A stretch of DNA of 64,000 nucleotides from the NCBI RefSeq assembly GCF_050122995.1, contig NZ_JBNLIA010000015.1:62001-126000 (forward strand), read 5' to 3'. The position numbers were made by a program, and so were the translations under genes. A model generated the notes under the pieces. It worked only from the letters and a program-made list of their open reading frames with translations. It was not told the DNA's origin and searched no databases. This document shows positions 1 to 8,520 of the stretch, one piece after another. How positions within the stretch are numbered: position 1 is the stretch's first letter; each line of letters opens with the position of its first letter. Origin of the DNA: Haloparvum alkalitolerans. Its GTDB lineage: Archaea; Halobacteriota; Halobacteria; Halobacteriales; Haloferacaceae.

Positions 1-126
1 ACCGACTCCGGCCCCTTCCTGTTGGTTTTTTCTTCCCGCGCTTCGCGCCGAGCGACGCATCCCGTGGCGTCTCGAGGTCTGAAGCGCCCTCCGCGCGGCG
101 GACGGGTCGGCGTGCGAGCGTCCGAG

Positions 127-624
127 TCAGCGCGCGACCGCCCGGCGAAGCGCGGGGCCGTAGAAGGCGGCCGCGACGCCGAGGGTCACCGCGGCGCCGA
201 GCGGCGGCGCGGCGAGGGGGCTCCCGCCCCGTGCGCCGACGCCGACCGCGACCCACGCGCTCCCGACCGCGGCGAGCACGAGCAGGCCGCCGGTGACGCG
301 CCGGTCCTCGCGGCCGAAGAGCGCGCCCGCGACCGCGCTCCCCGCGGCCAACAGGTGACACGCGAGCGCGACCGGCCAGACGGTGATCGACCGGGGCAGC
401 GCCGCGACCGGCGGCCCGTCGAGGAAGTAGCTGGCGACGGTGTAGACGTGGATGGATCGGTCGGGCGCGAGCGGCGCGGTGTTCAGAAAGCCCCACGGCA
501 TGAGGAGCGTGTAGTCGCCGGCGCCCGCGCGGAGGGCGGTCACCGGGACGAAAAGCAGCGCGAGCGTCGCCGCGGCCGCGAGGCGACCGGAGGGCGGGGT
601 CGGGTCAGAGGTGGCGTCGCCCAT
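127..624 (-). CDS. Haloarchaeal small membrane protein (TIGR04206-like)
   Basis: A 165-residue hydrophobic protein with about four predicted membrane spans: an N-terminal one at residues 15-33, one around 80-102, and two in the C-terminal third. The pattern of a MPWGFLN-type motif after the first span and a WP-containing second span resembles the haloarchaeal TIGR04206 family as I remember it; no function is known. The ATG abuts the drg stop codon with no spacer, so it is probably co-transcribed with and translationally coupled to drg. The 126 bases to its left hold only a T-rich stretch near position 26-35 that may be a terminator. Confidence 0.7.
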   Translation of the reverse strand: MGDATSDPTPPSGRLAAAATLALLFVPVTALRAGAGDYTLLMPWGFLNTAPLAPDRSIHVYTVASYFLDGPPVAALPRSITVWPVALACHLLAAGSAVAGALFGREDRRVTGGLLVLAAVGSAWVAVGVGARGGSPLAAPPLGAAVTLGVAAAFYGPALRRAVAR

Positions 625-1734
625 CTACTTCCGGGCGACGATCCGGAGCACGTCCTCGTCGGCCAGCACGTGCCCCTTGCCGACCTGCTGGTCGTCGTGT
701 TTCGCGCTCGGACCGGAGACGCGGGCGAACTTGAACCGCTCGTCGAACTCGCCGCCGATCTTCTCGCAGGCGTCGCCGACGGTGGCGCCCTCGAAGAGGA
801 CGAGCGGCTCCTCGTAGTCGACGCCGCGGCCGGGCTTGTCCATGTAGATCCGGATCAGCCCGAGCTCCTCCCAGAGCCGCTCCTTCAGCCCGTCGAGGCC
901 GCGCTCCTTCTCCGCGGAGATGAAGACCACGTCGTCGGGGTCGAGGTCGCGCTCGCGGAGTTCCTCCTTCACCGTCGGCAGGTACTCCTTGTCGATCAGG
1001 TCCGCCTTGTTGACCGCGACCATCGAGGGGAGGTACTCGCGGTTGTCCATCACGGCGTCGACGAGCTCGTCGATGGTGAGGTCGTGGGGGATCGTCACCT
1101 TGGCGTTGACGTAGCCGTACTCGCGGAGCACCTGCTTGACGGTGTCCTCCTCGAGGCTCACCTCGTCGCTCATCGTCACTCCGATGCCGTCCTTGTGTGT
1201 CTTCCGGATGTTGATGTTCGGCGGCTCCGTGTCGAGCCGGATGTTCGTGTTGTACAGCTCCTCGCTCAGCCGGTCGTACTGCTCGATCTCGAAGACGGAG
1301 AGGACGTACACCACGAGGTCCGCGGTCCGGACGACCGAGAGGACCTCCTTCCCGCCGCCGCGGCCGCCCGCCGCGCCCTCGATCAGGCCCGGCACGTCGA
1401 GGATCTGGATGTTCGCGCCGCGGTACATCAGCATGCCCGGGTTGACGTCGAGCGTCGTGAACTCGTAGGAGCCGACCTCGCTGTCGGCGTTGGTCAGCGC
1501 GTTGATCAGGGTCGACTTGCCGACGCTCGGGAAGCCGACGAGCGCGACGGTCGCGTCGCCGTGTTTCTCGACGGCGTAGCCGTGACCGCCGCCTGCGGAG
1601 GACTGGTTCTCCAGCTTCTCCTTCTTCTCCGCGAGCTTCGCCTTCAGCCGCCCGATGTGCGCCTCGGTGGACTTGTTGTAGGGCGTGTTGGCGATCTCCT
1701 CGCGGAGGTCCTCGATTTCGTCCTCCAGTCCCAT
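625..1734 (-). CDS. drg: DRG-family GTP-binding protein
   Basis: A 369-residue OBG/DRG-type GTPase of the usual archaeal length. Residues 1-45 are a charged helical N-terminus. The G domain follows, with G1 GFPSVGKST at 67-75, G3 DVPGLIEGA near 115, and G4 NKAD near 245. The C-terminal 75 residues form a TGS domain. DRG proteins are ribosome- or RNA-associated factors conserved in Archaea and Eukarya; their exact substrate in haloarchaea is not settled. It heads a two-gene unit with the downstream membrane protein, and is divergent from the small gene at 1904. Confidence 0.95.
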   Translation of the reverse strand: MGLEDEIEDLREEIANTPYNKSTEAHIGRLKAKLAEKKEKLENQSSAGGGHGYAVEKHGDATVALVGFPSVGKSTLINALTNADSEVGSYEFTTLDVNPGMLMYRGANIQILDVPGLIEGAAGGRGGGKEVLSVVRTADLVVYVLSVFEIEQYDRLSEELYNTNIRLDTEPPNINIRKTHKDGIGVTMSDEVSLEEDTVKQVLREYGYVNAKVTIPHDLTIDELVDAVMDNREYLPSMVAVNKADLIDKEYLPTVKEELRERDLDPDDVVFISAEKERGLDGLKERLWEELGLIRIYMDKPGRGVDYEEPLVLFEGATVGDACEKIGGEFDERFKFARVSGPSAKHDDQQVGKGHVLADEDVLRIVARK

Positions 1735-1903
1735 CGCCGCATACTCGGCCGGTCGGCTCGTTAAACCTGTCCCTCCGCGGTCGACGTGGGGACGCGAACA
1801 CGGTCGGACCCACGCCGGGACTGCACGCCGAGGACCGCGGAGATGGCCCGCGCGCTCGTTCCGACACGCCTATATGTCGGCCACACAACTGGTCGGACGA
1901 CGA

Positions 1904-2104
1904 ATGCCGGACCCCGCGCGGCTCCGCGACAGCACGCAGATCGTGGTGCCCCGCCACGCGCTCGACGGGGTCCGCGAGCGACTGGAGACCGAGTACACCG
2001 TCACCGTCTTCGAGACGGAGACGCACTGTCGGATCATCGGCAGCCCGATCGAGATCAAGGCCGTCAACGACTACCTGGCTCGGCAGGGCGTCGCGCTGGC
2101 GTAG
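1904..2104 (+). CDS. VNG_1110C-type small conserved protein
   Basis: A 66-residue acidic protein beginning MPDPARLRDSTQ and ending in a segment GSPIEIKAVNDYLARQG. It matches, from memory, a small haloarchaeal conserved family (VNG_1110C-like) of unknown role; the tail looks like a short alpha/beta nucleic-acid-binding fold, which is inference. An in-frame ATG lies 30 bases upstream at 1874, but that ATG sits inside a TATA-like CCTATAT box at 1869-1875, about 30 bases before 1904. A leaderless start at 1904 therefore fits better. Confidence 0.75.
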   Translation: MPDPARLRDSTQIVVPRHALDGVRERLETEYTVTVFETETHCRIIGSPIEIKAVNDYLARQGVALA

Positions 2105-2221
2105 CCGGTCGCGGACCGCCCGTCGGCCGCCCGCCGTCTCTCCTTCGAACGCGTGTCCCCGACCGCGGAGCCGCGGCTGACGTGTGCCGATGAGAAAAGG
2201 AACGGACCGCGACGCGCCGAC

Positions 2222-2677
2222 TCAGCCGAGACTGCCGATGACGAGCTGCGCCGCGATGACGAACAGGAGCGCGAAGCCGAAGGCGATGGCCCCGACGGCC
2301 ACCCCCTGCGCGTTGCCGAGCCCGCGGCCGCGTGCGCCGGCGTACCCGCCGAGGAAGACGAACGCGAAGAGCGAGATGCCGAGCACGGCGTAGACGACGG
2401 TCAACGCGGTCGCGGCCGCCCCCTCCGAGAGACCGAAGCCGCCGAACGCGGCGACCGCCCCGAGGCCGAACGTGAGCGCACCGGCGACGAAGACGACCGC
2501 CCAGACCGCGGGCGACTTGGCGAGTTCGTCGAACCGGCGCGCGAGCTGGTCGTACCGGTCGCCCTCCGACGCGGCCGCCTCGTGTTTCCGTCGGGTGCCG
2601 ATCCGCGCGGCGGCGACGAACGTGGCGACGACGAGCAACCCCATCAGTACCGTACTCACGAGCGTAAGCGAGACCAT
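2222..2677 (-). CDS. Hypothetical membrane protein beside the oxidase genes
   Basis: A 151-residue protein with four predicted spans (residues 3-23, 56-78, 86-110, 124-150) and a cytoplasmic-looking charged stretch at 27-54. I do not recognise the family. It is divergent from coxB with a 170-base shared promoter region, so it may be co-regulated with the oxidase, but nothing in the sequence shows a catalytic role. Confidence 0.65.
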   Translation of the reverse strand: MVSLTLVSTVLMGLLVVATFVAAARIGTRRKHEAAASEGDRYDQLARRFDELAKSPAVWAVVFVAGALTFGLGAVAAFGGFGLSEGAAATALTVVYAVLGISLFAFVFLGGYAGARGRGLGNAQGVAVGAIAFGFALLFVIAAQLVIGSLG

Positions 2678-2847
2678 ATCTGTATCCGTTCCTCGTTGGT
2701 AGAGCGTCCGTGCGTGCGTACAAATAGCCTTCGTATGTCGGCGACGGTGGACCCCTCGGATGTGGCCGACGAGCGCGCGGGCGAACGCGCTACAAAAGAG
2801 CTAAGTGTGCCATCGCTAAGTCCACACGTAAGGCCCGACAGAAGAAC

Positions 2848-3600
2848 ATGATAGAGTCACTCATATTACAAGTGGCCGACGAGTGGCGAGCGCAGTCAGC
2901 GGTGTTCGACGAGATCTTCTTCGTCTTTCTCGCGCTCGGTACCCTCGTCGGGACGATCGTCGTCTCGTACACGCTCTACAACGCGTACAAGTACCGCGAC
3001 GACGGAAGCGACCCCGGCGAGAAGTTCGATCCCCCGGTCCTCGGGGAGCTGCCGACGGGACAGGGCGGCCCGAAGGCGAAGAAGCTCTTCCTCTCGTTCG
3101 GTCTCAGCGCGATCGTCGTCATTAGCCTCGTGGTTTACGCCTACGGCCTGCTGCTCTACGTCGAGGAGGGACCCGCCACCGACGTGGAGGAGGACATCGA
3201 GATCACGGTCGAGGGCTACCAGTTCGGCTGGGAGTTCCAGTACCCCGACGAGGGCGTCACCACGCAGAACACGCTGCGCGTCCCCCAGGATAAGGTGGTC
3301 CAGTTACGTGTGACCTCGCGGGACGTGTGGCATAACTTCGGAGTCTCCGAATTACGCATCAAAAGCGACGCGATTCCGGGCGAGTACTCCGAGACGTGGT
3401 TCAGCGGACAGGCCCACCTCGAGGAGCCGCTCGAGCCCGGCGAGACGGAGACTTACACGGCGGAGTGCTTCGAGCTCTGCGGCTCGGGCCACTCCTACAT
3501 GAAGGCCGACGTGATCATCATGCACGAAGAGGATTACCAGGATTGGTACGACGAACAGCTCGCCGACGCCGAGGGCGAGGAGACGGAGGGTGACGGCTGA
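2848..3600 (+). CDS. coxB: Cytochrome c oxidase subunit II
   Basis: A 250-residue subunit II of a heme-copper oxidase. Two membrane spans (about 22-48 and 83-108) precede an outward-facing cupredoxin domain. The binuclear CuA ligands are visible: His162 in DVWHNFGVSEL, then Cys207, Cys211, His215 and Met218 in CFELCGSGHSYM. A complete CuA site means it receives electrons from a soluble or tethered one-electron donor; in haloarchaea that is probably a halocyanin rather than cytochrome c (inference; two halocyanin genes lie in this window). The stop overlaps the coxAC start by one base (TGATG), so the two are an operon. Confidence 0.97.
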   Translation: MIESLILQVADEWRAQSAVFDEIFFVFLALGTLVGTIVVSYTLYNAYKYRDDGSDPGEKFDPPVLGELPTGQGGPKAKKLFLSFGLSAIVVISLVVYAYGLLLYVEEGPATDVEEDIEITVEGYQFGWEFQYPDEGVTTQNTLRVPQDKVVQLRVTSRDVWHNFGVSELRIKSDAIPGEYSETWFSGQAHLEEPLEPGETETYTAECFELCGSGHSYMKADVIIMHEEDYQDWYDEQLADAEGEETEGDG

Positions 3601-6059
3601 TGTCCGAGCTCCCGCCGACGACCTCGCTCCGCCGTTGGCTCGTCACGACGAACCACAAGGACGTCGGGATCATGTACACCATCACGGCGCTGTTCTTCCT
3701 CATCTTCGGCGGCGTGATGGCGCTGCTGATCCGGCTCCAGCTGTGGGAACCGGGCGCCCAGATCCTGTCCGGCCTCGCGTACAACGAGGCCGTGACGGCC
3801 CACGGACTGGTGATGGTGTTCTGGTTCCTCTCCCCGCTCGGGTTCGGGCTCGCGAACTACTTCGTCCCGCTGCAGATCGGGGCGGACGACCTGGCGTTCC
3901 CGCGGCTCAACGCCGTCTCCTACTGGCTGTACGTGCTGTCGGGCGTCATGTTCGCCATCTCGTTCTTCCAGGGCGGAACGCTCTCCGCCGGGTGGACGAT
4001 GTACGCCCCGCTCAACGTCCCGATGTACACGCCGAGCATCGGGTCCACGGGCGCGATCCTCGCGCTCGCGATGTTCGTGGCGAGCACGACCGCGTCCACG
4101 GTGAACTTCCTGACGTCGATCCACCACTCCCGCGCCGAGGGGATGGGCCTGATGGACATGCCGATGTTCACGTGGTCCATGCTCGCGACCGTGTGGATGA
4201 TGCTGTTCGCGTTCGCGGCCCTGCTCGCGGTCGCGGTCATCCTCCTGTCCGACCGCGTCTTCGGGAGCCTCTACTTCTCGGCGACTGAAGGCGGATCGCT
4301 ACTCTGGGGACACCTCTTCTGGTTCTTCGGCCATCCGGAGGTGTACATCGTCTTCTTCCCCGCGCTCGGCGTGATGTTGGAGCTGTTCCAGACGTTCTCC
4401 GGCCGGCGGCTCGTCGGGCGGAAGTGGGCCATCATCGCCATCTGTCTGATCTCCGTCCAGTCGTTCCTCGTGTGGATGCACCACATGTTCCTGACGACGA
4501 TCAACCTGGAGATCAAGACCCTGATGATGGCGACGACCATCGGGATATCCCTGCCGTTCGACCTGCTGGTGTTCGCGCTGATCTACACGCTGATCAAGGG
4601 ACGGATCCAGTTCACGACGCCGTTCCTGTTCGCGCTCGGCGCGCTGCTGCTGTTCATCCTCGGGGGCATCACGGGCGTCTTCCTCGGCGCCATCGTCCTC
4701 GACTACGAGTTCCGCGGCACCTACTGGGTGGTCGCGCACTTCCACTACGTGATGTTCGGCGGCGCGACCGCGCTGTTCGGGGGCATCTACTACTGGTTCC
4801 CGAAGGTCACCGGGAAGATGTACGACGAGTTCCTGGGGAAGGTCCACTTCGTCGTGTTCTTCATCGGGTTCAACGCGGTGTACTTCTCGATGTTCCTCGG
4901 CTGGGAGACCCCCCGCCGCGTCTTCGAGTACGACCCCGCGTTCCAGACGTTCCACCAGATCGGGACGATCGGCGCGTTCGTCCTCGGCGGGTCGTTCTTC
5001 ATCATGTTCTACAACCTGGCCAACTCCTACCTCTACGGCGAGGAGGCCGGGGCCAATCCGTGGGACTACACGCGGACGGCCGAGTGGGCGATCCCCTCGC
5101 CGCCGCCGCTCGAGAACTGGGACGGCCGCCCCTCGTACGCCTCCGGGAAGCTCGAGTTCGTGCAGGACGCGGTCGCTGACGGCGGGCACGCCGACGGTCA
5201 CGGCGAGAGCCACCTCGACGAGTACCCGTACTGGGACAAGCACCCGAGCCACGCGAGTATCTGGCCGTTCGCGTTCTCGGTCGCGACCCTGATCTTCATG
5301 ATCGGGCTCTCGGGCGTCCGCGACTCCGTCTCGCTGTCGCTGGGCGACACGCTCGCGACGACTGCGCTGTCCATGTCGAACCCCGTCTACCCGGTGTTCG
5401 CCGCCGTCGGCCCGATCCTGATGGTGTGGACCGCGGTCCGCTGGGGCACGGAGGACTTCTACGCGCCGCCGACGGCGATCGCCGAGCGGTGGCCGTTCCA
5501 CGGCATCGAGAAGGTGAAGCTGGGCATGTGGTTCTTCCTGGCCTCGGACGTCATCGTCTTCGGCGCGTTCATCTCGGCCGCCGTGTTCATCCGCGTGAAC
5601 GCCGGCTGGATGAACTGGGGCCCGCTGACGGACCCGCTTCCCGGGCTCATCAACACGTTCGTGCTGTTGACCTCCTCGTTCACGGTCATCCTCGCGCTCG
5701 TGTTCGCCCGCCGGGAGAACGCGAAGGGGCTGCTGGCGAGCCTCGGTGCGACGATCCTGCTGTCGTTCACGTTCCTCGGGATCAAGGCGTGGGAGTGGCA
5801 CCACGAGGTGTACGACAAGGGCGTCACGCTCACCCAGAACCCGCACGGCGACCCGATTCAGGCGTCGATCTACTACGTGACGACCGGACTGCACGGCTTC
5901 CACGTGATCATCGGCGTGCTCATCGCCGGCTACCTGTTCGTCCGGGCCGCGCGCGGGTACTACCAGGAGGACCAGCGCCCGCTGGAGTACTTCGGGCTCT
6001 ACTGGCACTTCGTCGACATCGTCTGGATCTTCCTGTTCCCGCTGTTCTACCTCTTCTGA
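3600..6059 (+). CDS. coxAC: Cytochrome c oxidase subunits I and III, fused
   Basis: An 819-residue fusion of oxidase subunit I (about residues 1-520) with subunit III (about 600-819). A hydrophilic His- and Asp-rich linker lies around residues 525-550. Subunit I shows the heme a ligands His68 and His382, the CuB ligands His245, His294 and His295, the heme a3 ligand His380 in HFHYVM, and Tyr249 in HPEVY, which forms the His-Tyr cross-link in A-type oxidases. It catalyses O2 reduction to water with proton pumping in the cytoplasmic membrane. I+III fusions are known in haloarchaea and some bacteria. Heme-a biosynthesis genes are not in the window. Confidence 0.97.
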   Translation: MSELPPTTSLRRWLVTTNHKDVGIMYTITALFFLIFGGVMALLIRLQLWEPGAQILSGLAYNEAVTAHGLVMVFWFLSPLGFGLANYFVPLQIGADDLAFPRLNAVSYWLYVLSGVMFAISFFQGGTLSAGWTMYAPLNVPMYTPSIGSTGAILALAMFVASTTASTVNFLTSIHHSRAEGMGLMDMPMFTWSMLATVWMMLFAFAALLAVAVILLSDRVFGSLYFSATEGGSLLWGHLFWFFGHPEVYIVFFPALGVMLELFQTFSGRRLVGRKWAIIAICLISVQSFLVWMHHMFLTTINLEIKTLMMATTIGISLPFDLLVFALIYTLIKGRIQFTTPFLFALGALLLFILGGITGVFLGAIVLDYEFRGTYWVVAHFHYVMFGGATALFGGIYYWFPKVTGKMYDEFLGKVHFVVFFIGFNAVYFSMFLGWETPRRVFEYDPAFQTFHQIGTIGAFVLGGSFFIMFYNLANSYLYGEEAGANPWDYTRTAEWAIPSPPPLENWDGRPSYASGKLEFVQDAVADGGHADGHGESHLDEYPYWDKHPSHASIWPFAFSVATLIFMIGLSGVRDSVSLSLGDTLATTALSMSNPVYPVFAAVGPILMVWTAVRWGTEDFYAPPTAIAERWPFHGIEKVKLGMWFFLASDVIVFGAFISAAVFIRVNAGWMNWGPLTDPLPGLINTFVLLTSSFTVILALVFARRENAKGLLASLGATILLSFTFLGIKAWEWHHEVYDKGVTLTQNPHGDPIQASIYYVTTGLHGFHVIIGVLIAGYLFVRAARGYYQEDQRPLEYFGLYWHFVDIVWIFLFPLFYLF

Positions 6060-6176
6060 GGTAGCGACCGCGGGCGGTCCCTTTTGACGCGTCCCGCCCG
6101 CGTTCACACGCGCCGCCGTTCTCACGCAACAGGAGCGAACCGCACGACATACCTTTCCCCCCACGATACCCGGAGT

Positions 6177-6668
6177 ATGGACGAGACTATGGTCGCGCGG
6201 CTCCGCGTCGCGGCCGTCGCGCTCGCGGGCGTCGTGGCGGTCACGCACCTGCTGCATCCGAGCTACGGCGGTCCCGCGCTCCTGGTGTACGCGAGCGCCG
6301 GCTACCTCGGCGACCCGCGTCCGGTCGCGTTCCTCGCCGGGGGGTTCGCCGTGGTGTTCGCGGCGTCGCTGATCGTCGCGGACGTCTATCGGCGCGGCGC
6401 GTACCTGCTCGCGGCCGGCGTCGCGGGGACGTTCCTCGTCGGGTTCGGGGTGTGGCACACCTTGCTGGACCACGGCGCGTTCTGGCCGGGACTGGAGCCG
6501 CGGGGACACCCGGACACCGGCGTCGTCGCCGTCCTCCTCGACCACCTGGTGAGCGACTGGCTGACCCTCACCTCGAAGGTGGCCGAGGCCGCGCTGATAG
6601 TCGTCTGCGTCGTCCTCTTTCGCGCGGAGGCACCGCGAGGCGACGGACCTAACTCCGGGAGCCCCTGA
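6177..6668 (+). CDS. Hypothetical four-span membrane protein of the oxidase cluster
   Basis: A 163-residue hydrophobic protein between coxAC and coxD. Spans are predicted near residues 8-26, 45-66, 72-92 and 125-148. Two histidines follow the first span and another His-containing loop (WHTLLDHGAFWPG) lies near 96-108. I do not recognise a family. The ATG at 6177 is chosen because reading further upstream gives a low-complexity basic stretch. Its position inside the cox cluster suggests an accessory or assembly role, but that is inference only. Confidence 0.7.
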   Translation: MDETMVARLRVAAVALAGVVAVTHLLHPSYGGPALLVYASAGYLGDPRPVAFLAGGFAVVFAASLIVADVYRRGAYLLAAGVAGTFLVGFGVWHTLLDHGAFWPGLEPRGHPDTGVVAVLLDHLVSDWLTLTSKVAEAALIVVCVVLFRAEAPRGDGPNSGSP

Positions 6669-6676
6669 GTCCGTCC

Positions 6677-6820
6677 ATGGTCGTGGACGCACTGACGAAC
6701 GGGCGACTCCTGATCGGCGTGGGGATCGCCGTCGGCGCGGTGATCTTCTGGTCCAGCGGGTTCGTCGTCGCGCACTACCTCTGGAACCGCTGGCGGGGCA
6801 GCGAGGAGACGGATGAATAA
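6677..6820 (+). CDS. Small single-span cox-cluster protein
   Basis: A 47-residue ORF starting ATG nine bases after the preceding stop codon and ending TAA at 6818-6820. Residues 11-37 form one membrane helix; the tail is NRWRGSEETDE, charged and probably cytoplasmic. It sits between the 163-residue membrane protein and coxD, on the same strand. The size, spacing and single helix resemble the small accessory subunits of oxidase gene clusters. Not recognised by name; that it is coding is inferred from the tight spacing and the clean hydrophobic helix. Confidence 0.6.
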   Translation: MVVDALTNGRLLIGVGIAVGAVIFWSSGFVVAHYLWNRWRGSEETDE

Positions 6821-6859
6821 ATCTATAAGGACGGCACCGAAGGTTGAGGTGTACGAATA

Positions 6860-7132
6860 ATGGCGTCCGACTCCATCAAACTCTACAGCCTCGTCTACGC
6901 GGGACTGGTGGGCCTCGCCGTCCTGAACTACGTGCTCTTCGAGGGCGGACTCGACCTCGCGTACGACATCTCCTTCGTCGGAACGATGGTCATCGCCGTG
7001 CTCAAGACGGCGCTGGTCGTCGCGTTCTTCATGCACCTCAAGTGGGAGAATCGCTCGCTGACGTACCTGATGGTGCTGGCGCTCGTGCTGACGCTGCTGT
7101 TGATGTCGGCCGCCACCTACTCCATCACGTAG
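6860..7132 (+). CDS. coxD: Cytochrome c oxidase subunit IV-like (CyoD/CoxD family)
   Basis: A 90-residue protein with three membrane spans (about 7-25, 34-57, 66-87). The middle span ends in FFMHLKWENRS, the hallmark of the prokaryotic COX4/CyoD subunit family. It stabilises the oxidase CuB site or assembly rather than taking part in catalysis (family knowledge). A TATA-like CTATAAGG at 6823-6830 lies about 30 bases before the ATG, so coxD can be transcribed on its own with almost no leader. Confidence 0.9.
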   Translation: MASDSIKLYSLVYAGLVGLAVLNYVLFEGGLDLAYDISFVGTMVIAVLKTALVVAFFMHLKWENRSLTYLMVLALVLTLLLMSAATYSIT

Positions 7133-7259
7133 TTCCCCGTCGCAGCACCTTCGTTCGACGGTTCAGTTCTCGACGCCGCGAGCGGCGCGATCGGTTCCCC
7201 TCCGACGAGGGGCGTCTCACGGGGGAAAGACCATTACGGACCCCGCACAACCCCGGTCC

Positions 7260-7670
7260 ATGTACCACGTGCTGTTGGGAGTTGACGACGACGGAGAGAT
7301 GGCCGACCGAGTGGCGGGGACCGTCGCCGACCTGCCGGGGGGCGCCGACGAGGTGACCGTCTCGGTGTTTCACGCGTTCACCGACAATCCCGCGGGCGCC
7401 TCCGCGGCGCAGGTCGCAGGGGTCCGTCGGGCGCAGGAGCGGCTCGAGGAGGCGGGGATCGAGACGACGGTCCTCGAGGCGAGCGGCGATCCCGCGGAGG
7501 AGCTCCTGGAGGCCGCCGCGGACCACGACGCGGACATGATCGTCATCGGCGGACGGCGTCGGTCGCCGGCGGGCAAGGCGCTGTTCGGGAGCGTCGCGCA
7601 GACGGTGATCCTCAACGCGGACCGACCGGTGCTGGTCGGTGGCCGCCCCACGCCGACGGACGAGGCGTAG
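7260..7670 (+). CDS. Universal stress protein, UspA family
   Basis: A 136-residue single-domain UspA protein of normal length. It starts MYHVLLGVDDD, the usual first strand and nucleotide-binding Asp. The C-terminal ATP-binding signature is GGRRRSPAGKALFGSVAQ (Gly-rich loop, residues 97-114), followed by the conserved strand NADRPVLVGG. It probably binds ATP and acts in stress physiology; no target can be read from the sequence. Monocistronic, between coxD and a GNAT gene. Confidence 0.93.
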   Translation: MYHVLLGVDDDGEMADRVAGTVADLPGGADEVTVSVFHAFTDNPAGASAAQVAGVRRAQERLEEAGIETTVLEASGDPAEELLEAAADHDADMIVIGGRRRSPAGKALFGSVAQTVILNADRPVLVGGRPTPTDEA

Positions 7671-7728
7671 CGACGAGCCGTCCATCCGGCCGCAGACACT
7701 TTTGTAGCTGGACGTGGTGACACCCCAC

Positions 7729-8484
7729 ATGGAGATTCGTGCGGCGACCGGGGACGACGTGGACGCGATCAGGGCGGTAGCGCGCGCCTCCCTCGACGCG
7801 TCGTACGGGCACGCGATCACCGAGACGGTGCTGGAGGCGGCCGTCGACCGCTGGTACGGCCGGGACGCGCTCGGCGCGGACGTCGCCGACGACCGGGTCG
7901 TGTTCCCGGTCGCGGTCGCGGACGGCGAGGTCGTCGGGTTCGCCGAGAGCTACGTCGTCGACCGTCGGGATCGCGTCGGCGAGATCGACTGGCTCCACGT
8001 CCACCCCGATCACCGCGGCGAGGGGATCGGGACGATGCTGTTAGAGCACGTCGAGGCGGCGCTCCGCGAGCGGGGCGTCGACCGCGTCGAGGGCGCGGTG
8101 CTGTCGGCCAACGAGGCAGGCACCGCCTTCTACGAGCGGGAAGGGTACGAGCGCGTCGACGAACGGCTCGTCGACATCGGCCACGACAGCTTTCCCGAGC
8201 ACCGCTATCGGAAGACGCTCTCGGAGGGGGTCGCCGTCGCGGACGCCGAGACCGTGACGACCGACGACGGGACGGAGCTCCACGTCGCACTGACGGAGAG
8301 CTCCCGCGGCTCCGAGGGCCCCTTCTACGTCGTCTACGCCGACCCGGACCACGAGGAGCGGTACGGCTTCCGGTGCGGGGCCTGCGGGAGCCTCGACGTG
8401 GCCGTGGACACGATGGAACGGGTCGTCTGCAACGAGTGCGGCAACCGGCGCAAGCCGGCGCGGTGGGACGCGGCGTACCTGTAG
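7729..8484 (+). CDS. GNAT acetyltransferase with C-terminal zinc-ribbon-like domain
   Basis: A 251-residue protein in two parts. Residues 1-160 are a GNAT N-acetyltransferase domain with the acetyl-CoA loop HRGEGIGTMLLEH near residue 95 and the NEAGTAFYEREGY motif near 125. Residues 180-251 carry two CxxC pairs (CGAC and CNEC) in a module that resembles haloarchaeal DUF5816 as I recall it. GTG codons at 7714 and 7717 are in frame, but the ATG at 7729 gives the canonical MEIRAATGDD start. The substrate is unknown; the zinc module may bind a protein or nucleic acid. Confidence 0.85.
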   Translation: MEIRAATGDDVDAIRAVARASLDASYGHAITETVLEAAVDRWYGRDALGADVADDRVVFPVAVADGEVVGFAESYVVDRRDRVGEIDWLHVHPDHRGEGIGTMLLEHVEAALRERGVDRVEGAVLSANEAGTAFYEREGYERVDERLVDIGHDSFPEHRYRKTLSEGVAVADAETVTTDDGTELHVALTESSRGSEGPFYVVYADPDHEERYGFRCGACGSLDVAVDTMERVVCNECGNRRKPARWDAAYL

Positions 8485-8520
8485 TCGGTCCGTGAAGCGG
8501 ACGAGGCTCCCGGCCGATCC

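Noticed and set aside
4299..6692. A 797-residue open frame on the minus strand over coxAC
   Set aside because: Antisense to an unambiguous oxidase gene; rich in Arg, Asp, His and Val as expected from the reverse frame of a membrane protein gene.
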